Below, piece after piece: positions 25,726-33,017 of a stretch of DNA of 64,000 nt; within the stretch, counting starts at the first letter, position 1; the number at the start of each line of letters is the position of its first letter. The stretch spans positions 186,001 through 250,000 of the forward strand of contig JAIEUA010000008.1 in assembly GCA_019744815.1 (NCBI GenBank). Direction: 5' to 3'. The notes under the pieces were generated by a model, which worked only from the letters and a program-made list of their open reading frames with translations, searched no databases and was not told where the DNA came from. Made by a program: the position numbers and the translations under genes. Source of the stretch: Phycisphaerales bacterium. Its GTDB lineage: Bacteria; Planctomycetota; Phycisphaerae; Phycisphaerales; UBA1924.

Positions 25726-27078
25726 ATGAGTGGGGTGCAGACGACGAGCCGGACTTGCCCGGAATGCGGCGCGACGACCGACAGACCGCACCGACTTTCG
25801 GATCGGTGGCTGTCCCCGTGGCGGCTTGTTCCTCTCGCGGTGACGTGCTGCGTCATCGCGTGGCTCGTACTTGGCGGTTTGCTCACGGTCAAGAGAACCC
25901 CGGTCGCGATGCAGGGCAGCGTCATCGTTCCAGTCACACCGTCCCAAGTCGTCGACAATCGCTGGGCTCCGATGCTGACGGTCGGGGACTTCCGCGCGAT
26001 CGCGAATGGGAAGCCATCGCCGATGTTCAAGGTGTCTGATCTACGCTTCTGGGAGACGAAGGGGGCGATCGCGGATATGTGCGACGCTCCGCTTTTGGTG
26101 GCGGTGTGCGACAGCTCCACCGAAGCCTCGCTCAGAGACGAATTTCGCCTGGGAATGCCGCTGCGATGGCTGATCGCTCGCAACGACGGAGGCACTGCAC
26201 AAGTGGTCCGGCCTTTCCAGCGTGTGCCGCACTCGCCGTACGTCAATTGGAGTACGCAGCGAATTCCGTTTCTTCCCGGGATCAACTTCGTTCGTGCGGA
26301 TGGAAGGGTCAGCCAGATATTCATTCCTGTAACGCAGATCTTGGTTCCGCTCGCGATTGTGAGCGCTGCATACTTCGTCGCTGGGGCGTGGATCCTCCGT
26401 GGGGACGCCAATCGACGGCGTCGGCATCTTCTGCGGCAGGCTTTGATCGCAATCGCCGTCGTGATGTACCTGTTTCCAACTTGGACACGAGATCAAGTGA
26501 ACGTGTTCGGCGGAGCAACCGCGTTCGGTACCACCAAGTTCACGCTCTCCGAAGTCTTCAGCACTCCAGACACTCCCGAGAATGCCCGAGAAGTCGCATC
26601 GGAGATCGTTCGTGCATTAGACGAGGCTCTAAGAACCAGTCGTTCAAAGGATCAGCTCCCGGACGACTCCGTCGTTGCGTTCGGATACAGCGACCCTCCC
26701 TCGGGGGCAACAGGAGCACCCACCCCCGTGCCCCCCATCGCTGCGGAGGAATGGGCCATCGACGCGATGCCGTTCCTCATCGCCAGCCGGTGGACGATGC
26801 CAAACGCGAGGCCCACGGCCGTCGGTTCGTTCTGGAATGTCGGCGAGCGGGGGCGGCTGGCGTATCGCGTGCAAACCGCCGAGCAGGTGTCGCTCACGTT
26901 TGTCAACCTCGGCTCGATCGCCGCATTGCTGTCGCTGCTGCTTTCTCCCGTGTATTTGACCTGGATCGCGCGGCGAGTGTGGCTCGATTGGCGGCTTCGC
27001 GGTCGGATTCGGCGGCACGAGTGCGCGGATTGCGGATACCCGCTTGGCGTTTCTCCGCCCGCAGGAAGCGGACTTTGA
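25726..27078 (+). CDS. Membrane protein with zinc ribbons at both ends
   Basis: A 450-residue protein. A CPECG motif at residues 11-15 and CADCGYPL at the C-terminus are cytoplasmic zinc-ribbon halves. There are four hydrophobic segments: near 33-52, 203-222, 240-255 and 385-410. The extracytoplasmic loops have no motif I recognise. TAATCT (25714-25719) lies six bases before the ATG with TTGCCC 17 bp further up, a good promoter that predicts a leaderless mRNA. Another member of the ribbon-bearing membrane proteins frequent in this window. Function unknown. Confidence 0.75.
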   Translation: MSGVQTTSRTCPECGATTDRPHRLSDRWLSPWRLVPLAVTCCVIAWLVLGGLLTVKRTPVAMQGSVIVPVTPSQVVDNRWAPMLTVGDFRAIANGKPSPMFKVSDLRFWETKGAIADMCDAPLLVAVCDSSTEASLRDEFRLGMPLRWLIARNDGGTAQVVRPFQRVPHSPYVNWSTQRIPFLPGINFVRADGRVSQIFIPVTQILVPLAIVSAAYFVAGAWILRGDANRRRRHLLRQALIAIAVVMYLFPTWTRDQVNVFGGATAFGTTKFTLSEVFSTPDTPENAREVASEIVRALDEALRTSRSKDQLPDDSVVAFGYSDPPSGATGAPTPVPPIAAEEWAIDAMPFLIASRWTMPNARPTAVGSFWNVGERGRLAYRVQTAEQVSLTFVNLGSIAALLSLLLSPVYLTWIARRVWLDWRLRGRIRRHECADCGYPLGVSPPAGSGL

Positions 27079-27104
27079 CGCCGCCATTCCTACCCTTGCT
27101 TCCC

Positions 27105-28910
27105 ATGCCCCCCCTCGTCACCCGCTTCGCCCCCTCTCCCACCGGACACCTCCACATCGGCGGCGCCCGCACCGCCCTCTTCTGCTGGGCCTTCGCCAAA
27201 AAGTCCGGCGGCCGCTTCATGCTCCGCATCGAAGACACCGACGCCGCCCGCAGCAGCCTCGAGTCCGCCCGCGGCATCATCGAGGACCTCCACTGGCTCG
27301 GCATCGTCAACGACCTCGGCCCCTTCATCAAACCCGACGGCAGCATCGGCCAGCACGACTGGGAACCCAATAGCGGCCGCCCGCCCGTGGGCGAGTACTT
27401 CCAGGCCCGGCGCGTCGCGATCTACAACGCGTACCTCGAGCGCCTCATCACCAGTGGCCGCGCGTATCCCGCGTTCGACACCAACGAAGAAACCGAGAAG
27501 CAACGCGCCGCCGCCGTTGCCGCGAAGCAGACGTACCGCTACCCGCGTCCCGCCGACATCGAGTTCGGCCAGTACACGCCCGCGATGCAGGAACGCTGGA
27601 AGCGTGCTCAGGCGGGCGAGCGCCACGTTGTCCGCTTCGCCGCGCCAAACGAGGAGATCGTCGTCCACGACGAAGTCCTCGGCGATGTCCGCTACGCCCC
27701 TGGCGAGATGGATGATTTCGTCATCCGCAAGGCCGACGGCTTTCCCACGTACCACTTCGCCGTCGTCATCGACGACGAGACCATGGGCGTGACCCACGTC
27801 CTCCGCGCTCAGGAGCACCTCAACAACACGCCGCGTCACGTCGCGCTGCAGAAGGCCCTCACCCACCCCGACGGCACCGCCTTTCGCATCCTGCTCTACG
27901 CCCACATGCCCATCATCTGCAACATGGACGCGAGCAAGATGAGCAAGCGCGACAAGGCGAAGGCGGCGCGGAAAGCCCTCAAGGAGTATGAATCGAAGTC
28001 GAAGCCAGATAAGCCGCAGATGATCATCGACCTAACGCGGCAACTCATGGCCAAGGCCAAGGCCGAAGGAACGGATAATGAAACTGCCAGCATAGTTACT
28101 TTGTTACCTGGGTTCCTCGCCGGCGACAACGACAACGTCCAAGTCGCCGAGGCACTCGCCGCCCACTTCAAGATCGCCCTGCCCGAGATCGAAGTCTGGG
28201 ACTTCAAGAAGAACGGTTATCTCCCCGAGGCCATCTGCAACTTCGTCGCCCTCCTCGGCTGGAACCCCGGCCTCAAGACCCCCGACGGCAAGGATCTCGA
28301 GAAGTTCGACAACGCCTTCCTCGCCTCCCACTTCGGCCTCGACCGCATCGGCAAGACTGCTAGCAAGTTCGACCGCAACAAGCTGCTGTCCTTCAACGCC
28401 GATGCGATCAACGGCCTCAGTGATGAGGAGTTCGCGAAGCGCTGGCGCATCTGGTGCGTGGAGTTCGAACCAGTGTTCGCCGCACGCGTCGATGCGAACG
28501 GCCGCTGGATCGAGCTCGCGAAGGCCGTAAAGGCTCGGGCCAAGACCCTCCGCGACGGCGTGAAGGCCTCGGCCTTCGTGCTGCGCGATGATCACGCCGC
28601 CGACTTCGACCCCGCCGCCGTCGAGAAGAACCTCAAGGCCAACGGCAACCAAGGCCTGACGCTTCTCCGCACCGTCTTCGAGCGCCTGCAAACCGTGGAC
28701 GCTGCCTCATGGAACGCTGCCACGCTGCACGCGCTCATCGAGCAAGTCGGCCAGCAAGATGGCACGGGTCTGGGCCCGGTGTCGCAGGCGATCCGCGTCG
28801 CCATCGCCGGCGCCGCCGTCAGCCCGCCGCTCGGTGAGTCGCTCGCGGTGCTCGGCCGCGGTTCGGCGCTGAAGCGGATCGAGACCTGCCTGAGCGTGCT
28901 GTCGACTTGA
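27105..28910 (+). CDS. gltX: Glutamyl-tRNA synthetase with an insertion after KMSKR
   Basis: A 601-residue class I synthetase charging tRNA-Glu (or Glu and Gln). FAPSPTGHLHIGGARTALF carries the HIGH motif (here HLHIG) and MDASKMSKRDKAK the KMSKS loop. The family is usually 470-500 residues. The excess is an insertion of about 85 residues, rich in Lys and helical, between KMSKR and GYLPEAICNFVALLGWNPG, which normally follow each other almost directly. The anticodon-binding helices at the C-terminus are present. Start ATG at 27105, 26 bp after the previous gene, so co-transcription is likely; a TACCCT lies 8 bases before the start. Confidence 0.95.
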   Translation: MPPLVTRFAPSPTGHLHIGGARTALFCWAFAKKSGGRFMLRIEDTDAARSSLESARGIIEDLHWLGIVNDLGPFIKPDGSIGQHDWEPNSGRPPVGEYFQARRVAIYNAYLERLITSGRAYPAFDTNEETEKQRAAAVAAKQTYRYPRPADIEFGQYTPAMQERWKRAQAGERHVVRFAAPNEEIVVHDEVLGDVRYAPGEMDDFVIRKADGFPTYHFAVVIDDETMGVTHVLRAQEHLNNTPRHVALQKALTHPDGTAFRILLYAHMPIICNMDASKMSKRDKAKAARKALKEYESKSKPDKPQMIIDLTRQLMAKAKAEGTDNETASIVTLLPGFLAGDNDNVQVAEALAAHFKIALPEIEVWDFKKNGYLPEAICNFVALLGWNPGLKTPDGKDLEKFDNAFLASHFGLDRIGKTASKFDRNKLLSFNADAINGLSDEEFAKRWRIWCVEFEPVFAARVDANGRWIELAKAVKARAKTLRDGVKASAFVLRDDHAADFDPAAVEKNLKANGNQGLTLLRTVFERLQTVDAASWNAATLHALIEQVGQQDGTGLGPVSQAIRVAIAGAAVSPPLGESLAVLGRGSALKRIETCLSVLST

Positions 28911-28945
28911 TGCCGGTGTTGGATCGCGTCCGGCGCACCACGGGC

Positions 28946-30472
28946 TCACGTGCACGAGTACAGCCGGGCCAGATCCCGCCAAAAAGTCGGGTACGTCTTC
29001 GCCACGCATTGCGGGTCCTTGATGAAGACGTTGGGACGCCTCAGGCCGATCAAGGCCAGACTCATCGCCATCCGGTGATCGTCGTAGGTGTCGAACTCGA
29101 CCCGTGAGCTGGCCAACGCCATATCACCGGGTGGGGGGGTGATCCCCATCACGTCGTGGTCGCCCATCACCGGGCAATCGATTTTGACGCCGATCTTCGT
29201 CAGTTCGTTCCGCATCGCCTCGATGCGGTCGGTCTCTTTGACTCGCAGCGTCCGAAGACCTCGCAGGATCGACATCCCGGGCGCGAAGCACGCGACGCTC
29301 GCGAGTGTCATCGCGGTGTCGGGCATCTTGGACAGGTCCGCCATGATCGGCTCGAGTCGGCCGGGGCCGCAGATGCCGATGAAATGGGTCCGCGGATCGG
29401 ATTCGTCACGGATCGCGGGCATGGCCAGCGGGTTCGCGACGCCGTGCGGTGCCGCTTGGGTGGCAGGGTGTTGCTCGACCACCGCGCCCATCCGGGCCAA
29501 GAGCGACGGGAAATCCGCATCGCCCTGCAGCGAACGGTGGGACAGGCCCGTGACCCGCGCCATCGATCCGGGGTTGATCGCGGCGGCGGCCCAGAAGTAG
29601 GTCGCACCGCTCGCGTCCGGCTCGACGTCGTAGTCAAAGGCCTTCAGGCCGATCGTCTGCGCACTCGGCGGCCCGACTCGGATCACCCGCAGATCCTCCG
29701 ACGTCTTCACCATCGCGCCGACCTGCTGCAAGAGCCCGATCGTCATCTCGATGTAGGTCGGGCTGGTGATCTCGCCGGTCAGCCGGATCGTGAGCCCGCC
29801 AGCCAGCCACGGCGCCACCATCAGGATCGCCGAGATGAACTGGCTGCTCTGCGTTGTTGGAATGTCGAGAACCCGCCCGGGGCCCTTGCGCTCCGCCAGC
29901 GGATGAATCCGCAGTGGCGGGTACCCGTCGCGCCCCACGTACTCAATCTTCGCTCCCAACTGCGTCAGCACTTCGGCGAGTTCACCGATCGGCCGCTCTC
30001 GCATTCGTGCGTTGCCGTCGATCACGATTGGTGCGGAACCCCCACCAGATCCCAGCAGCGCCGCCGCCGCGAGAAACCGCGTCGCCGTCCCGGCGTTGTT
30101 CAGGTTGACCGTCACCTCGCCGGTCGTCTTCCAAGCGCCGCCCACGCCGCGAACCCGCAGCACCTCGTCCTCACCCTCGCGCTCGAGCGACAGGCCGACC
30201 CCGAGTTGCTCTAACGCCGCCCGCATCCGCCGCGCATCGTCCGCTTCCAACAGGGGCGACCGCAGCGTGGATTCGCCCTCCGCCAACGCCGCGAGCAGCA
30301 GCGCCCGATTCGTCAGCGACTTCGATCCCGGCGTTCGCAGCGAGACATCGAATAACCCACGCTTCCCCCGAGGCAGCGGCGGGATCGCCAGCACCGAAGG
30401 CAAGTCCTCCAGCGGCCGCAGAAGAACGGCAGCGGGGTGGTCCGAAGGAAATGTGACATCCTCACGCGACAT
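28946..30472 (-). CDS. aroA: 3-phosphoshikimate 1-carboxyvinyltransferase (EPSP synthase)
   Basis: A 508-residue enzyme of the shikimate pathway; it joins shikimate 3-phosphate with phosphoenolpyruvate. Motifs: PGSKSLTNRALLLAALAEG, LNNAGTATRFLAAAALL, DGNARMRERPIGEL, QSSQFISAILM, DASGATYFWAAA and VEFDTYDDHRMAMSLAL. It is longer than usual (about 430-450), with an N-terminal extension and an insertion at ATQAAPHGVANPLAMP. It converges on gltX with only 35 bp between stops and no hairpin of note. The composite repeat half (A>...<A) lies just upstream. Confidence 0.95.
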   Translation of the reverse strand: MSREDVTFPSDHPAAVLLRPLEDLPSVLAIPPLPRGKRGLFDVSLRTPGSKSLTNRALLLAALAEGESTLRSPLLEADDARRMRAALEQLGVGLSLEREGEDEVLRVRGVGGAWKTTGEVTVNLNNAGTATRFLAAAALLGSGGGSAPIVIDGNARMRERPIGELAEVLTQLGAKIEYVGRDGYPPLRIHPLAERKGPGRVLDIPTTQSSQFISAILMVAPWLAGGLTIRLTGEITSPTYIEMTIGLLQQVGAMVKTSEDLRVIRVGPPSAQTIGLKAFDYDVEPDASGATYFWAAAAINPGSMARVTGLSHRSLQGDADFPSLLARMGAVVEQHPATQAAPHGVANPLAMPAIRDESDPRTHFIGICGPGRLEPIMADLSKMPDTAMTLASVACFAPGMSILRGLRTLRVKETDRIEAMRNELTKIGVKIDCPVMGDHDVMGITPPPGDMALASSRVEFDTYDDHRMAMSLALIGLRRPNVFIKDPQCVAKTYPTFWRDLARLYSCT

Positions 30473-30516
30473 GCAACACGAGCCTCAAACGGCACCAACC
30501 CACCTTTGGAACCAGT

Positions 30517-30633
30517 GGGACCGGCCTCCGGCCGGTCGACGGCCGCGTACAAAGCACAACGAGCAACTCCCAGACTCAGGCAGACTCAGCCAGACTCAGC
30601 CAGGCTCAGGCAGACCGGCCGGAGGCCGGTCCC
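30517..30633. repeat. Repeat A pair flanking a 10-bp tandem repeat
   Basis: Repeat A (30517-30537) and inverted repeat A (30613-30633) enclose a spacer that contains CAGACTCAGG-type 10-bp words in four and a half tandem copies (30571-30616). The flanks read AGTGGGACC and GGTCCCACT, the same ends as in the composite elements, but repeat B is missing. Confidence 0.8.
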
Positions 30634-30656
30634 ACTGAGCGATGGTGGAGACCGGG

Positions 30657-30986
30657 CTACTCCGCCTCCTCCGCCTTCCGGAAGATCGCCACCACATCCT
30701 CGATCGGGATCACGAACAGCCGGTTGTCCCCCTCGAACTCCACCGGGATCGCGTGCTTGGGGTTGAACAGCACGCGGTCGTACTGCTTGATGGTGTAATC
30801 CTCGTCCCGCTCTACCTGGCGGCTGATCGCGACGACGCGACCCGTCAGCGTCGGGATCTCAATCTTGTCCGGCAGGTGAATGCCGGTCTTGGTCTGCTTC
30901 TTGTCCTCATCCTTGCGGATGAGCACACGCTTCCCGACCGGCTCGACGATCTCCAAAGCAGGCTTGCGAACAGGCTTCGAGGTCAT
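30657..30986 (-). CDS. GroES-type co-chaperonin
   Basis: A 109-residue protein with the GroES fold: VEPVGKRVLIRKDEDKKQT, the mobile loop region KTKTGIHLPDK, LTGRVVAIS, YDRVLFNPKHAIPVEF and the closing FVIPIEDVVAIF. GroES caps the GroEL chamber; no groEL is adjacent, so this may be an extra, separately regulated copy. The loop lacks the usual GG turn, so its GroEL affinity may differ. TACGCT (30992-30997 read on the minus strand as 30997-30992) is five bases before the ATG, indicating a leaderless mRNA. Confidence 0.85.
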   Translation of the reverse strand: MTSKPVRKPALEIVEPVGKRVLIRKDEDKKQTKTGIHLPDKIEIPTLTGRVVAISRQVERDEDYTIKQYDRVLFNPKHAIPVEFEGDNRLFVIPIEDVVAIFRKAEEAE

Positions 30987-31117
30987 ACCACAGCGTAGGT
31001 ATCGCGCCGCCCACCTCGGCTCCAACGCCGCCCGCACGCCGGCAGTAGTATGTTCCCGTCCCCGCCTCTCCGACCCCTGCTCCCCTTTCCCCTACTCCCC
31101 TGCTCCACTTCCACCCC

Positions 31118-31633
31118 ATGCACCTCCACTCCCTCATCCGCGACGTCCCCGACTTCCCCAAGCCCGGCATCCTCTTCAAGGACTTCACGCCGCTGCTGGC
31201 GGATCCCAGGGGTCTGGCCCTCGCGGTTGAGCTGATGGCCAACCCCTACCGCGGCAAGGGCGTCGAACTCGTTGTGGGCGCCGAATCCCGCGGCTTCATC
31301 TTCGGCACCGCCATCGCCCAGTCCCTTTCCGCCGGGTTCATCCCGATTCGCAAACCCGGCAAGCTCCCCCGCAGCGTCCATGGCGTGGATTACGCCCTGG
31401 AGTACGGGACCGACCGCCTTGAGATTCACTCCGACGCCATCGGCGCCGGCCGCAAGGTGGTCGTCGTCGACGATCTCCTCGCGACCGGGGGCACGCTCGA
31501 GGCCTGCTGCGAGCTGGTCAAGAAGTCTGGGGCGGAGATCGTGGGCATTGCGGTCCTCATCGAGCTCCCGAAGCTCAAGGGCCGCGACAAGGTTGTGAAG
31601 TACGGGGAGGTTCACTCCGTGCTTCAGTATTGA
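31118..31633 (+). CDS. apt: Adenine phosphoribosyltransferase
   Basis: A 171-residue purine salvage enzyme, making AMP from adenine and PRPP. It shows the family start IRDVPDFPKPGILFKDFTPLL, the PRPP-binding VVVVDDLLATGGTLEA and the typical GAESRGFIFG. Length is standard. The ATG at 31118 follows a pyrimidine-rich stretch with no SD. Divergent from the groES-like gene. Confidence 0.96.
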   Translation: MHLHSLIRDVPDFPKPGILFKDFTPLLADPRGLALAVELMANPYRGKGVELVVGAESRGFIFGTAIAQSLSAGFIPIRKPGKLPRSVHGVDYALEYGTDRLEIHSDAIGAGRKVVVVDDLLATGGTLEACCELVKKSGAEIVGIAVLIELPKLKGRDKVVKYGEVHSVLQY

Positions 31634-31782
31634 GGTGAACGGATTCGAACTGGCCGCGGTTTCTTGCAACGAGCGAAGCCGGATGCGAGAGGCCGCGGAT
31701 CGTCGGTGGGGGCGCGAGGAGGCGGGGAACTGTTGGGCCGCCTCCTTTCTCGCGGAGCAGCGAGGGTTCGTACGCTGTCGGG

Positions 31783-32274
31783 ATGCTGGCCATCGGTCAA
31801 CCCGCGCCGGACTTTGAGCTCGTCGATGGCGATGGAGCCACGGTCACGCTCGCCTCGCTGCTGACGCGCGGGCCGGTGGTGCTGTACTTCTATCCCGCGG
31901 ACTTCACGCCGGTGTGCACGGCTCAGGCGTGCATGTTCCGCGATTGGACGCAGGAGCTCGCGGCGGTCGGCGTCCGGGTCGTGGGCATCAGCCCGCAGGG
32001 CACAGCGTCCAAGCAGAAGTTCAAGGACAAGCACACGCTGGGCTTCACGCTGCTGGCCGATCCGGAAAAGAAGGTCATCCGTGCCTACGGAGCCGCGTTC
32101 TTGTTTGGCATGTTCACGCGTCGGGTGACGTATCTCATCGAGCCCGCGCCCGGCGGTGGAGTCATTGCCGACCGGGTGGTTGCGAACCTGAGCGTCGGGC
32201 CGCACCGGGCGTTTTTGGAGCGGGTGGTGGGGAAGGCAGTGGGGCAGTGGGGCAGTGGGGCAGTGGGGCAGTAA
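31783..32274 (+). CDS. Peroxiredoxin, BCP/PrxQ type, with repeat-derived tail
   Basis: A 163-residue thiol peroxidase. The peroxidatic Cys45 is in FTPVCTAQAC and a resolving Cys50 lies five residues later, the BCP/PrxQ spacing; PDFELVDGDG, YFYPADFTP and GISPQGTASKQKFKDKH complete the fold. The last 12 residues (GQWGSGAVGQ region) are encoded by an 8-bp tandem repeat that also supplies the stop codon, so the tail probably grew by repeat expansion. TACGCT (31771-31776), six bases before the ATG, predicts a leaderless mRNA. It acts on hydrogen and organic peroxides, recycled by thioredoxin. Confidence 0.93.
   Translation: MLAIGQPAPDFELVDGDGATVTLASLLTRGPVVLYFYPADFTPVCTAQACMFRDWTQELAAVGVRVVGISPQGTASKQKFKDKHTLGFTLLADPEKKVIRAYGAAFLFGMFTRRVTYLIEPAPGGGVIADRVVANLSVGPHRAFLERVVGKAVGQWGSGAVGQ
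32235..32274 (+). repeat. 8-bp tandem repeat at the 3' end of the peroxiredoxin gene
   Basis: Five copies of GGCAGTGG, the last changed to GGCAGTAA so that it provides the TAA stop. Copy-number change of one unit would shift the frame of the tail. Confidence 0.85.
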
Positions 32275-32330
32275 GGGCGTGCGGTTGCGGGCTGTTGGTC
32301 TTTGGCGGCTTTGCGTGACGCGGGCGATGC

Positions 32331-33017
32331 TCACTTCGTCGCGGCGGAGTCGCGCAGTGCCAGGACTTTGTCGCCCGCGATCGGATAGACGCGGGTGTCG
32401 GGTGTCTGGTCGATGGTGACGCCGGAGAACAGGCCGCTGAAGGCGGGGAACAGGAAGAGCCGCGGCGTGATGAGAAACGCGGGGACTCGGACGCTCTCGC
32501 GCGCGGTGGCCAGGCGGACCATCGGGTGGATGTGGCCGCTGCAGGCGATGTGATCGGTGTTGGCGGCGTCCGCCGGATCGTGCACGAACTCGAAGGGCGG
32601 CTCGCAGACGCGCGGCTCGCGGACGGTGAGGTTCCAGACTTCGGCGACGCGGTCGAGCTTGCGATCGTGATTCCCGGGGATGACCTCGAATTGCACGTGG
32701 GCGTGTCGTTCGCGCCACGCCGTCACCCGAGCGATCATCGTGTCGGTCAGGCCTGCCGGGGCGTGGAGCAGATCGCCGAGGACCAGCAAGCGGGTGGCTC
32801 GCGTGGCCTCGATCAACGCGGCGAGACGCTGCAGCGGTTCGTCGAGGCTGGCGAGCTGAGCGGCGTCGGAGATCGGCACGCCTCCGGCTCGCCAGGCCTG
32901 CTGACGTCCGAGGTGGACATCGGCGACGAGAAGCGTGGAGCTCTCGTGCCAGAACGCGGCACGCTGCGCGAAGAGCGAGACCGTTTGCGAGGCGATGTCG
33001 ACGCGGAGCGGAGTCAT
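32331..33017 (-). CDS. pdeM: Ligase-associated metallophosphoesterase PdeM
   Basis: A 228-residue calcineurin-type phosphoesterase. Metal-binding motifs: VADVHLGR, LGDLLHAP, IPGNHDRK and SGHIHPM. The order and the neighbouring DEXH helicase match the ligase-associated DNA repair set, in which PdeM is predicted to be an endonuclease or phosphoesterase. The ATG overlaps the stop of the helicase gene (ATGA), so both are made from one mRNA. The ligase and exonuclease partners of the full set are not nearby. Confidence 0.88.
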   Translation of the reverse strand: MTPLRVDIASQTVSLFAQRAAFWHESSTLLVADVHLGRQQAWRAGGVPISDAAQLASLDEPLQRLAALIEATRATRLLVLGDLLHAPAGLTDTMIARVTAWRERHAHVQFEVIPGNHDRKLDRVAEVWNLTVREPRVCEPPFEFVHDPADAANTDHIACSGHIHPMVRLATARESVRVPAFLITPRLFLFPAFSGLFSGVTIDQTPDTRVYPIAGDKVLALRDSAATK

